Positions 55,901-62,969 of a stretch of DNA of 64,000 bases are shown piece by piece. Position 1 is the stretch's first letter, and each line of letters opens with the position of its first letter. Location: assembly GCF_029625435.1 (NCBI RefSeq), contig NZ_CP121208.1, positions 1,736,001 to 1,800,000 of the forward strand, written 5' to 3'. Under the pieces are notes generated by a model. That model saw nothing but the letters and a program-made list of their open reading frames with translations, was not told the origin of the DNA and did no database searches. The translations under genes and the position numbers were made by a program. The stretch comes from Arcanobacterium canis. GTDB lineage: Bacteria > Actinomycetota > Actinomycetes > Actinomycetales > Actinomycetaceae.

Positions 55901-56074
55901 CTAGGATGTAGGGGAGGTACCCCGAAGTGTTCGGGGTACCTGTGGAAGAAGTTTGTTATTTTTCTTCTTCTTTTTCTTTTTGGTGGGGGTCGTGTTGCTC
56001 TTTATGGTTCCGATTCCAACAAGGATTGTTCCGATCCCTACCAAAATGTTTCCTACACCTATTTGCATGTTCAT
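55901..56074 (-). CDS. hypothetical small protein with lysine run, 57 aa
   Basis: ATG 56072-56074 follows AAAGAG. The peptide starts MNMQIGVGNILVGIGTILVG, with ILVGIGT duplicated in tandem, then a run of seven lysines and a basic tail. A 12-base perfect hairpin (55915-55926/55930-55941) lies inside its last codons, which is unusual for coding DNA, so the tail or the whole gene may be an artefact. It is the first of three minus-strand frames in the element. Confidence 0.35.
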   Translation of the reverse strand: MNMQIGVGNILVGIGTILVGIGTIKSNTTPTKKKKKKKNNKLLPQVPRTLRGTSPTS

Positions 56075-56202
56075 CTCTTTACGGGAATTAACTTCACCTT
56101 CATAGGAAATAAAAGTTAAGTCGTAAACCAAGGTTGTTGTCCGTTCGCCTATTTTCAGGGCACTGAGCACACATAACAGCAGGTCAAAACGTGTTTTTTG
56201 AG

Positions 56203-56222
56203 AATCCCCCCATCTCCGCCAT
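56203..56222 (+). repeat. attR-like direct repeat
   Basis: A copy of the tRNA-Ser(GCU) end (19 of 20 bases) with no tRNA attached, marking the right border of the element. Confidence 0.82.
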
Positions 56223-56264
56223 GTGTTTGCCCCGCCAAATCATCGATTTGGCGGGGCAAACACA
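56222..56264. terminator. strong hairpin beyond attR
   Basis: Perfect 20-base arms (56222-56241 and 56245-56264) with a 3-base loop. It starts at the last base of attR, so it was probably the original tRNA-Ser(GCU) terminator before the insertion. It now ends the DUF1684 gene from the other side. Confidence 0.8.
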
Positions 56265-56277
56265 TTCTGTCAAAGAA

Positions 56278-57171
56278 TCAGTTCTTGTCGCGCTTTGAGC
56301 GGTCTTGCATACGACGCCATGTCATCTGCTCGACACGGCGCTCCCCCGCACGGACAGGACGCGGCCAATCATTTCCACACAACGGCTGAGGGCATGTCCC
56401 CCACGGGGTAAACGCAGCAGGGAAGTTCATCGAGTAATTAAAATCAACCTCCACCTGCGCGCTTCGCTGGCTCAGCGGCTTCTTCCCGGCAATCCATGGC
56501 GATTCCACCGGGACAAAACGCCAATCGGCACTTTCTTCACCATTGGTCGGATCATGGAACGTCAGATGAAAGCCACCTTCAGGAGTCCCTTCAAGCTTGA
56601 AGTGGTGTTCTTCGCCGTCAATCGTGACGCCCAAATCTGCAGTCACTTCATATGGGCTGTGGACATCCTGACGCGCAGTCGCGCGTTCACCACGAATCGG
56701 CTCATCGAGTAATGTGATTGTCGCGGGGTAGATTTCGCGAGTCGTGTAACTCCACGTCGGCACCCCCTCAAAGCGAGTACGCACCGGCGAATCTGCACGA
56801 CGCACGCGGATCGCGTAGCGATTCGAGCGACGAATGATTTCTGCACGCCACAGCGTAGTGTGCAGGCTCATATCGGAACCTTCGTTCTCCAAAACGAAAT
56901 CAACTTCGCCAACCACCGGAACGCCGTCGCGGAACACAGAATCTTTCTCGGTGAAAGTCGCACGCAAGAAATCGCCTTGCTCACCCGACATTACCTGGAA
57001 CATGCCTGGGAAATCGCGGATCGGGGTGGGAACCCAGTCAATCCATTCGTAAGAAATCAGGGTGAGCCAGCCGAACTCTTCGGCAAGCTCACCATTGCGC
57101 TTATCGTGCCAGTTCTGCCATTTTTCTGCTCGAGGATCGCGAAGCGACTCCTCCACATTCATCTCAGTCAT
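56278..57171 (-). CDS. DUF1684 family protein, 297 aa
   Basis: A soluble protein with the DUF1684 C-terminal block QVEVDFNYSMNFPAAFTPWG followed by TCPQPLCGN and RAGE. The N-terminal part (WHDKRNGELAEEFGWLTLIS) is also typical. Family function is not established. No signal peptide is present. It is a single gene, between the att-side hairpin and tRNA-Arg. Confidence 0.85.
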   Translation of the reverse strand: MTEMNVEESLRDPRAEKWQNWHDKRNGELAEEFGWLTLISYEWIDWVPTPIRDFPGMFQVMSGEQGDFLRATFTEKDSVFRDGVPVVGEVDFVLENEGSDMSLHTTLWRAEIIRRSNRYAIRVRRADSPVRTRFEGVPTWSYTTREIYPATITLLDEPIRGERATARQDVHSPYEVTADLGVTIDGEEHHFKLEGTPEGGFHLTFHDPTNGEESADWRFVPVESPWIAGKKPLSQRSAQVEVDFNYSMNFPAAFTPWGTCPQPLCGNDWPRPVRAGERRVEQMTWRRMQDRSKRDKN

Positions 57172-57262
57172 AGCCCCATCTTATCCGCCAGTTCCAGCGC
57201 TCGTCACGCGCTCCTACAGATCATCAAACATGCAAATGAGCGATACGCCACTATTTTCAAAT

Positions 57263-57291
57263 TTGGTTTTCACGCCGAACAGACGTAAACT
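57263..57291 (+). promoter_or_regulatory. promoter of tRNA-Arg(ACG)
   Basis: TTGGTT (57263-57268) and TAAACT (57286-57291) with a 17-base spacer, about 35 bases before the tRNA. Confidence 0.5.
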
Positions 57292-57326
57292 TTTATCCGT
57301 TCGCAGAACAAACGTTTTGAGAATAT

Positions 57327-57399
<73 letters not shown>

Positions 57400-57402
57400 C
57401 TT

Positions 57403-57439
57403 TGGCTCGGTGGTCGATTATTCCTGCCGAGCCATTTTT
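57403..57439 (+). terminator. terminator of tRNA-Arg
   Basis: Arms TGGCTCGG (57403-57410) and CCGAGCCA (57427-57434) with TTTTT directly after. Confidence 0.85.
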
Positions 57440-57483
57440 GCATCTCCTTGAGATCAGCTTGGCACTGTGGGTTTTCAATACTA

Positions 57484-57522
57484 ATGTTTCGGGGCACCTG
57501 CAATATGGGCGCCCCGAAACAT
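57484..57522 (-). terminator. terminator of the 202-residue protein gene
   Basis: Arms 57484-57495 (ATGTTTCGGGGC) and 57511-57522 lie 26 bases past the stop of the minus-strand gene. There is no long T tract. Confidence 0.65.
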
Positions 57523-57547
57523 GAGCGAAAAGACCGAGGTGTTCGAT

Positions 57548-58156
57548 TCACCCACCGATAGCAGTACGCAACGCTTCAACAAAAGCAAAATTCTGAGCTT
57601 GTGACGGACACACAGAACTGAAACCATCAAGCGATTTCTGAGTAATGGCATCCTTGCCACCATCAGCGACTCGACTAATAAATCCATCAAATGTCTTCGC
57701 ATCTTCAAAACCGCGGATGAGAGAAATCGCCTCTAATAAGTCCACAAAATTTTTACTCTCTTCCTCGGAAATTCTTTGTCCATTCGCCGTATCTGCAGTG
57801 ACGAGCGGTGTCACCTTAGCGACGTAGTCTCCGAGATTCTCTTCATTCAGGTCACCCACACTACTGAGTTCCTTAGCACGTGAGATAGTCTGGGCAAATT
57901 TTTCTTGAGTTTCCCCAAGAGCACGCTGAATGTCCTTCACAGCTGACGGGCCAACGAGGTCAAAACTCTTACCGTTGAGCTTCACCGTGTAGTGCCTTGC
58001 GTTCGCATCCACTCCAAGCTGTGTTTGCTCGCTTACTTCGGTTTTCTTCTCAACAACGAGGAACTGTGAACTTCCGCCTCGATACCACACCACTCCTACT
58101 GCGACAGCTACTGCCACAGCGAACGTAAGGATTCCTGTAACAATTTTTTTATTCAT
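57548..58156 (-). CDS. hypothetical membrane-anchored exported protein, 202 aa
   Basis: A short basic start and one membrane helix (IVTGILTFAVAVAVAVGVVWY) anchor an external domain of about 175 residues, mostly helical and acidic, with a single cysteine near the end (VCPSQAQNF). The helix could be an uncleaved signal anchor. I do not recognise the family. AGAGGTGACACC precedes the ATG. A 31-codon gene ends 14 bases upstream and is probably co-transcribed. Confidence 0.72.
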   Translation of the reverse strand: MNKKIVTGILTFAVAVAVAVGVVWYRGGSSQFLVVEKKTEVSEQTQLGVDANARHYTVKLNGKSFDLVGPSAVKDIQRALGETQEKFAQTISRAKELSSVGDLNEENLGDYVAKVTPLVTADTANGQRISEEESKNFVDLLEAISLIRGFEDAKTFDGFISRVADGGKDAITQKSLDGFSSVCPSQAQNFAFVEALRTAIGG

Positions 58157-58170
58157 GGTGTCACCTCTGG

Positions 58171-58266
58171 TTATCGGGATGAATTGTATCGTGAGCAGAA
58201 ATTCATCCGATCAGCCCTAGCCCCTAAAGGTGCAGTCACTGTTAGCGCCATTGCTTGAATAAACAT
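58171..58266 (-). CDS. small gene or leader peptide, 31 aa
   Basis: The ATG at 58264-58266 is preceded by AAGGAGGCGAAG, a perfect ribosome site at ideal spacing and the best in this part of the window. The frame codes MFIQAMALTVTAPLGARADR followed by MNFCSRYNSSR, then TAA. No known leader pattern is evident: it has no run of one amino acid and no attenuator hairpin. It could be a regulatory leader for the 202-residue gene or a true microprotein. Confidence 0.5.
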   Translation of the reverse strand: MFIQAMALTVTAPLGARADRMNFCSRYNSSR

Positions 58267-58700
58267 CTTCGCCTCCTTACGTGGTTTATTCAGCAATATT
58301 TAAGCAAAATTCCCCCTGACTGAAAAGAAAAATATACTCATTCTCTTTATGGAGGGTGAAGTAGGGCATTTCCACCGCTCATAAATCTGCTATCTACTCA
58401 CGCCGTCTCATATTGTGGATGTCTGTTGCCGCATGACAAACAAACATATCGCGCCGACATCGGTGCCCCAGTCTGGAGCGCTGGTTTATCACTCAGCGCC
58501 CCCAAAAAATTATGTTTCACCTGCGCTCACACATAATTTGTCTCTTGACCAGATTTCTTCAACATGACTCTGGCTTCTCTTCTACCCATAAGAAACGAAC
58601 CGTAAGCCCCGTAGTTCGAGTAGCGTCATCTTTTGCGGAAAACAAACACATCTGCGGTGCTCCGGGAAAGGCGATTTTCCTTCAAAACACTTACTCCCCA
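58267..58700. other. intergenic region, no gene seen
   Basis: About 430 A/T-rich bases between the two divergent transcription units. It contains GCGCCGACATCGG near 58451 and an A/T-rich possible promoter (TTCAGT, 16 bases, TAAATA) for the minus-strand small gene. No frame is convincing. Confidence 0.45.
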
Positions 58701-58761
58701 CCACACTTAAACTTCAAACTCAAAGTTCACATGAAATTTTGAAGTTATACTTTAAGTGTGG
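58701..58761. promoter_or_regulatory. large palindromic promoter/operator of the AlbA-type gene
   Basis: Outer arms CCACACTTAAA (58701-58711) and TTTAAGTGTGG (58751-58761) and inner arms AACTTCAA/TTGAAGTT form a 61-base nested dyad. It contains TATACT (58746-58751) and ends on the GTG start itself, so the transcript is leaderless and a bound repressor would cover the promoter completely. Confidence 0.75.
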
Positions 58762-60284
58762 ACATTACCAAGGAGAATTTTGCGTCAGTAATCGAATCAC
58801 TCCGCTTGCGTCAAGGCGATAGTGACTCGATTGAAGTCAAGCGCGCACAAGGGGGACTCCCCTCCGATATGGGACGCACGATTGCAGCATTCGCCAATAT
58901 GCCTGCTGGCGGAACAATCATCTTCGGCATCGACGAAAAATCAGGTTTCACGCTCACGGGGGTCGAAGACCCTGCTTCCCTGGAAGCGGCACTGATCCAG
59001 CACTGCAGATCGCAAGTCAGCCCAGCTCCCCATATCGAAACTCACGTTTTCGACGTCGAAGAAAAGAAGGTTCTTGTTTTCGATGTGCGTCCACTTCCGT
59101 TCCACGAACGCCCGGCCACTTATCAGGGCATCGCTTATTTACGACAATCCGACGGCGAGTATCCCATGCAGCCGTGGGAACTGCGAATGATTGAATCAGA
59201 GAAATTCACTGCTTTAGAATCTCGCCGATTCGACGCCAAAACTGTTTCTGGGACGAGAGCGGACGATCTCGTCCCAGAGCTCGTCGAACGTTACCTTCGC
59301 GTCGTTCGTCGAGATTCTCCCCGGCTAACAAACCGCTCCGATGAGGAGATCTTGCGCCGAACGGGCGTTGTATCGGAAAATGGCCAACTCACTTTAGCGG
59401 GGTTGTACGGGTTGGGGGACTACCCACAAGGCGCATTTCCAGCGCTGACGATCACGGCAGCAGTGCGCCTTAGCGACACAGACGAAGAACGATCAAGGAA
59501 TCTCGTCCACTTCGAAGGGCCGATCCCCGTGCTACTTGACGAACTCATGCTGTGGTGCGAAAGATCTCTCAATCGTATTCAGCGATACAAGCCAAATGGA
59601 AAAATGGAAGATGCCCTCGAGTTGCCTTTGAGCGCGATTCGAGAGCTTGTTGCAAACGCTCTGATTCACCGTGACCTGAGTCCGAATACTCTCGATTTCG
59701 GCAAGAGCATTCAGATTCGACTGCACCCTAATAACTTGATGATTCTCAGCCCCGGTGGCCTGCGCGGGGTGTCAATTGAGCAACTTATGAGCCAATCACA
59801 TGCACAGGCTGCAGTAAACCAGACGCTCTATCAGATAATGCGTAGAATGACGAATCTCGACGGAGAGCGAATTATCGAAGGCGAAGGCGGAGGTGTTCAA
59901 CACGTTTTCGACGTCACGCACAAGCAGGGTTTACGAAAGCCGACGCTGGTCAACTCAGGAACGGAGTTCAAAGCTTTGCTGTGGCGGCCAGATCCTGGTG
60001 AACCACTATTGCCAGCTCCGCGCAAGGAAGCGACGAAGGCAGAAAAAAGACACAAATTGTCTGTGCCTCATCATTCCTCGGAAGCTGGACCGACAAAGAA
60101 TGAGCCACTGATCATCAACCTCTTACGTACGCACGGTGAACTTACGGCTCAACAAATTGCTAAAATTTCTGGGCTGACTTTGGGGCAGTTGTACTACGCT
60201 CTTGCACACGCGCGAGAGGGAGGACGCATCATCATGGAGGGGTCTCAAGGGAAACGATCAACGACCTATCGACTCCCAAATTAA
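58758..60284 (+). CDS. AlbA_2/Schlafen-type ATP-binding protein with C-terminal winged helix, 508 aa
   Basis: The N-terminal AlbA_2 (Schlafen AAA_4) domain has the typical ESIEVK-like opening (DSIEVKRAQGGLPSDMGRTI), AFANMPAGGTIIFGIDE and GIAYLRQSDGEYPM (residues about 20-150). The middle third resembles the HATPase_c_4 module (ELPLSAIRELVANALIHRDL, with the asparagine/histidine of the Bergerat-type box, about residues 290-310). The C-terminus is a winged helix (HGELTAQQIAKISGLTLGQL). Such proteins are often autoregulators or linked to phage defence, and the biochemical role is open. It starts with GTG inside its own operator palindrome, and repeats of that operator also follow the gene. Confidence 0.8.
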   Translation: MDITKENFASVIESLRLRQGDSDSIEVKRAQGGLPSDMGRTIAAFANMPAGGTIIFGIDEKSGFTLTGVEDPASLEAALIQHCRSQVSPAPHIETHVFDVEEKKVLVFDVRPLPFHERPATYQGIAYLRQSDGEYPMQPWELRMIESEKFTALESRRFDAKTVSGTRADDLVPELVERYLRVVRRDSPRLTNRSDEEILRRTGVVSENGQLTLAGLYGLGDYPQGAFPALTITAAVRLSDTDEERSRNLVHFEGPIPVLLDELMLWCERSLNRIQRYKPNGKMEDALELPLSAIRELVANALIHRDLSPNTLDFGKSIQIRLHPNNLMILSPGGLRGVSIEQLMSQSHAQAAVNQTLYQIMRRMTNLDGERIIEGEGGGVQHVFDVTHKQGLRKPTLVNSGTEFKALLWRPDPGEPLLPAPRKEATKAEKRHKLSVPHHSSEAGPTKNEPLIINLLRTHGELTAQQIAKISGLTLGQLYYALAHAREGGRIIMEGSQGKRSTTYRLPN

Positions 60285-60306
60285 GCAGCCCGTACTCATA
60301 TGAAAT

Positions 60307-60386
60307 CCACACTTAAACTTCAAATTCAAAGTTTATATGAGAGTTTAAGTGTGGATTTAAACTTAAAGTATAGACTTAAAGTGTGA
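60307..60386. repeat. downstream copy of the AlbA-gene operator repeat
   Basis: The first 34 bases from 60307 match 58701-58734 at 31 positions (same orientation) and continue into TTTAAGTGTGG (60344-60354). Two further ACTTAAAGT units follow (60361-60384), one beside TATAG. No gene starts here: rlmC ends at 60425 on the other strand. Confidence 0.75.
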
Positions 60387-60424
60387 ATGCCAATGACGAC
60401 GCCGTTGCCTGGCTCACGCACGCT

Positions 60425-61678
60425 TCACGAGACGCGTTCAAGCAACACGATCGTCTCGAAGTGAGCGGTGTGAGGGAACATGTCAAGCACTTGAGCCTTG
60501 ACCACGCTATACGAAGGCATCGCAGCAAGATCTTTTGCCAACGAATTCACATTGCAACTCGAATACAACACTCGTTGCACACCCGAACCCTCAAGCCACT
60601 GTGCAAGCTCACCGATCCCGCGGCGCGGCGGATTGACCACCACCAACTGCGGTAACGACGTCGGCGCAGAACCTTCCTGCGACGCCCACGCCGTCGCATC
60701 AGCGCAGATAAAGCGAACAGCGCCACCCATGCCGATTGCATCAGCTCCAGCGCATCCTGCATCCACCGCTTCTTGAGAAGTCTCCACACCGATCCCGCTA
60801 AAGTCGCGCCCGGAACGCTTTGCGGCACTTGCCAGAGCAAGAAGGAATCCTCCAACGCCGCAATACAGATCCCAGGCCGAGTCCACGTCTCCACACCACT
60901 GAATAGCACGTGAATACAACGCCTCAGCAATATCAGTATTGGTTTGGAAGAACGATTTCGGACGAAGGAAGAGATCCACCGGATACTCATCCCAGGTCTG
61001 GCCTACCCACAAACGCATCGGCAAAGTCGCACGTTCGGAGATGACGATTTCTTCTTCACCCTCAATCACGGCCTTGCGCTCACTTTGGACATTGAGGGAG
61101 AGCACAGCCATATTTGGCATAGCGGCCTCAAGTTCTTTACGCAATTTGAAAAGGATGCCCTGCACTCCTCGTCTACGTGCAACAAAACGAACCATCAGTT
61201 CGCCACTCGGCGCTTCGACAATAATGACGTATTTTAGTGTCCCTCTATTCGTTGCCGGAGAATACGGCTCTAGCCCAGCACGCGTAATAAAAGCTCGGAG
61301 AGTTTCAATTACGGTGCGGATCCCCGCTGATGGCAAGGGACAATCAGCCAGGTCAACGCCGACGCCGTCGGAACCGAGGATGCCGAGCTTGGGCTGGCGC
61401 ACTGAACCCGTCACCACAAGTTTCACTTTATTGCGGAACGCTTCTTTGACGCTTGTGACAGGATCTAGCCACTCTTGGGCATGGATCAAACCACGAGCGC
61501 GCAGGTCCTTGGCAGTCAACTGAGAATCGAGAGGCTGCTCAATCGAGGAACACGAGCGACACAAACCATTTTTATAGTCCTCACAGTCGAGAAGCTGCAT
61601 CGCAGTGCGCTGCGAGAGTTCCACAGCCGGGCGATGGACTGGCCCGCGCGTGAGATTGTGGCGAATTTCTTGGGTCAT
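60425..61678 (-). CDS. rlmC: 23S rRNA (uracil-C5)-methyltransferase, RlmC type
   Basis: 417 residues of the TrmA/RlmCD family. Near the N-terminus CEDYKNGLCRSC supplies iron-sulfur cysteines typical of RlmC. Then the SAM-binding fold (AWDLYCGVGGFLLALA), VVNPPRRGIG, the catalytic cysteine in YSSCNVNSLAKDL and the C-terminal DMFPHTAHFET follow. It methylates a 23S rRNA uridine (U747 in E. coli). The HAD phosphatase gene ends 11 bases upstream, suggesting one transcript. Confidence 0.9.
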   Translation of the reverse strand: MTQEIRHNLTRGPVHRPAVELSQRTAMQLLDCEDYKNGLCRSCSSIEQPLDSQLTAKDLRARGLIHAQEWLDPVTSVKEAFRNKVKLVVTGSVRQPKLGILGSDGVGVDLADCPLPSAGIRTVIETLRAFITRAGLEPYSPATNRGTLKYVIIVEAPSGELMVRFVARRRGVQGILFKLRKELEAAMPNMAVLSLNVQSERKAVIEGEEEIVISERATLPMRLWVGQTWDEYPVDLFLRPKSFFQTNTDIAEALYSRAIQWCGDVDSAWDLYCGVGGFLLALASAAKRSGRDFSGIGVETSQEAVDAGCAGADAIGMGGAVRFICADATAWASQEGSAPTSLPQLVVVNPPRRGIGELAQWLEGSGVQRVLYSSCNVNSLAKDLAAMPSYSVVKAQVLDMFPHTAHFETIVLLERVS

Positions 61679-61689
61679 GAGAAGCGCTA

Positions 61690-62367
61690 TCAGTTGTCGC
61701 GCGCTGTATCGTCGCTCGTCACAGGCACACCGGCGTCACCCTCGGGGAGTGTTCCGTCAGCGAGGAAAGCCTCAAGCACTGGTTTAGCATCGTCGATTCC
61801 GACGAAGTGGTGCGCATTGAAGCCAGCTTGACGTGCCGCTTGAACATTCTCAAGAGTGTCATCAAAGAAAAGAATCTCGCCCGGCTCCGATTCCAAAAGG
61901 TCAGCCGCGATTGCGAAGGCTTCCTTGCGTGGTTTGGCTGCACCGATCACTGCCGAGAAAATACGTGGACGGAACTTTGTCAGCCACGGCTGTTCCTCCC
62001 ACAGCATATTGAGCGTCGCCATCGGCACGTTCGACAGGAGGCCTACCTCAAGGCCTCCAGCAGTAAGCTCCTCAAGCCAAGCAATCATCTCAGTATCTGG
62101 GCGATTCCATGTTTCGTAGTCCGCGCGGGTAAAGCCATCAATATCAGGGAACTGAATACCAAGATCCGTCCCCATTACTTCCAAGTACTCCGGGAAGCCC
62201 CACTTGTTCGCATCCAACGGCTCACGGAGCTCACGATATTTCGCACGGAATTGCTCCGCCGTTACCCCGAATTTGTCAATCTCGACGTACTCTTCAAGAG
62301 CAACTTTCTGTTCCTCGGATTGCACCTGCATGAACAGGCCCCACAGGTCAAACAAAATCTTTCGCAT
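61690..62367 (-). CDS. HAD family phosphatase (HAD-IA type), 225 aa
   Basis: A core HAD fold: motif I is ILFDLWGLFM (the nucleophile Asp is kept but the usual second Asp position is Trp), with the helical cap next, motif II LLSNVP, motif III lysine in GAAKPRKEAF and motif IV ILFFDDTLENV. Members with D-x-(not D) motif I often have phosphonate- or dehalogenase-like chemistry or reduced phosphatase activity. It precedes rlmC in the same direction. The substrate is unknown. Confidence 0.82.
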   Translation of the reverse strand: MRKILFDLWGLFMQVQSEEQKVALEEYVEIDKFGVTAEQFRAKYRELREPLDANKWGFPEYLEVMGTDLGIQFPDIDGFTRADYETWNRPDTEMIAWLEELTAGGLEVGLLSNVPMATLNMLWEEQPWLTKFRPRIFSAVIGAAKPRKEAFAIAADLLESEPGEILFFDDTLENVQAARQAGFNAHHFVGIDDAKPVLEAFLADGTLPEGDAGVPVTSDDTARDN

Positions 62368-62461
62368 GGGATAAGTCTAGCGGGTCAAACTGAAGCGAAC
62401 GAAGGCTGTTGCGCTCTGCGCGTGAACCGATACATTTCTCTACGAAGGGGCAGCGAGGGTT

Positions 62462-62869
62462 TTACTTGCGCCAAAAACTCGTGATGTCAGCTTTCTGAAC
62501 GATCTGGAATTCAATCACACGTCGCAACAATTCCCACGGCACAGGTTCATCCCACCGAAGCCGAACCAAACGAGTCCCGTGAGAGAGACCTGCGGCCTCG
62601 AATTCTTCAGCAAAATGCTCCACACCCTCCCCTTCTGGAGCAAATGCCAGATGCTCCCGAGCAGGAGAAAAGCCGATAATAAACGTGCCGTGGTCAGTAA
62701 ACATTGGCTGGCGCCATGCAAAACGGAATCCGAGTTGCGGAAATTCTTTCTTCACCCATTGAAGAACCTCAAGAGCGCGCTGGCGATTGTCCTCCACGGG
62801 AATTGTGGCAAGCCAGTCAGCAAAAAATTCGTCCAGTGGCTCATCGCCCTGCGCAATGATGGTTGCCAT
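62462..62869 (-). CDS. YdhG/DUF1801-type protein (iron chaperone family), 135 aa
   Basis: A small soluble protein with the DUF1801 pattern: RALEVLQWVKKEFPQLGFRF, then WRQPMFTDHGTFIIGFSP and the C-terminal LLRRVIEFQIVQKADITSFW. Bacillus relatives act as frataxin-like iron chaperones (Fra/YdhG), but many members lack tested function. I start at the ATG at 62867-62869, with AGGAG five bases upstream. It stands alone between the HAD and hrpB genes. Confidence 0.78.
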   Translation of the reverse strand: MATIIAQGDEPLDEFFADWLATIPVEDNRQRALEVLQWVKKEFPQLGFRFAWRQPMFTDHGTFIIGFSPAREHLAFAPEGEGVEHFAEEFEAAGLSHGTRLVRLRWDEPVPWELLRRVIEFQIVQKADITSFWRK

Positions 62870-62969
62870 CAATTCTCCTGTTCACGAAAGGACACTTGTC
62901 TGCGCCGCTCTGATGAGAAATCTTAGCTGATATCGCCACTGCGCCCTAGCGCCGTCGGCCACACAGTGA

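Larger units (their letters stand above)
54577..56222. mobile_element. remnant integrative element in tRNA-Ser(GCU), carrying hicAB
   Basis: The 3' end of tRNA-Ser(GCU) (54577-54596, AATCCCTCCATCTCCGCCAT) recurs with one change at 56203-56222, which is the signature of integrase-mediated insertion into a tRNA gene. Between the two copies lie a scrap of a tyrosine integrase, hicA-hicB, an excisionase-like HTH gene and two tiny genes. At 1.65 kb it can no longer move by itself. The base composition is visibly more A/T-rich than its surroundings from 54840 to 56200. Confidence 0.82.
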
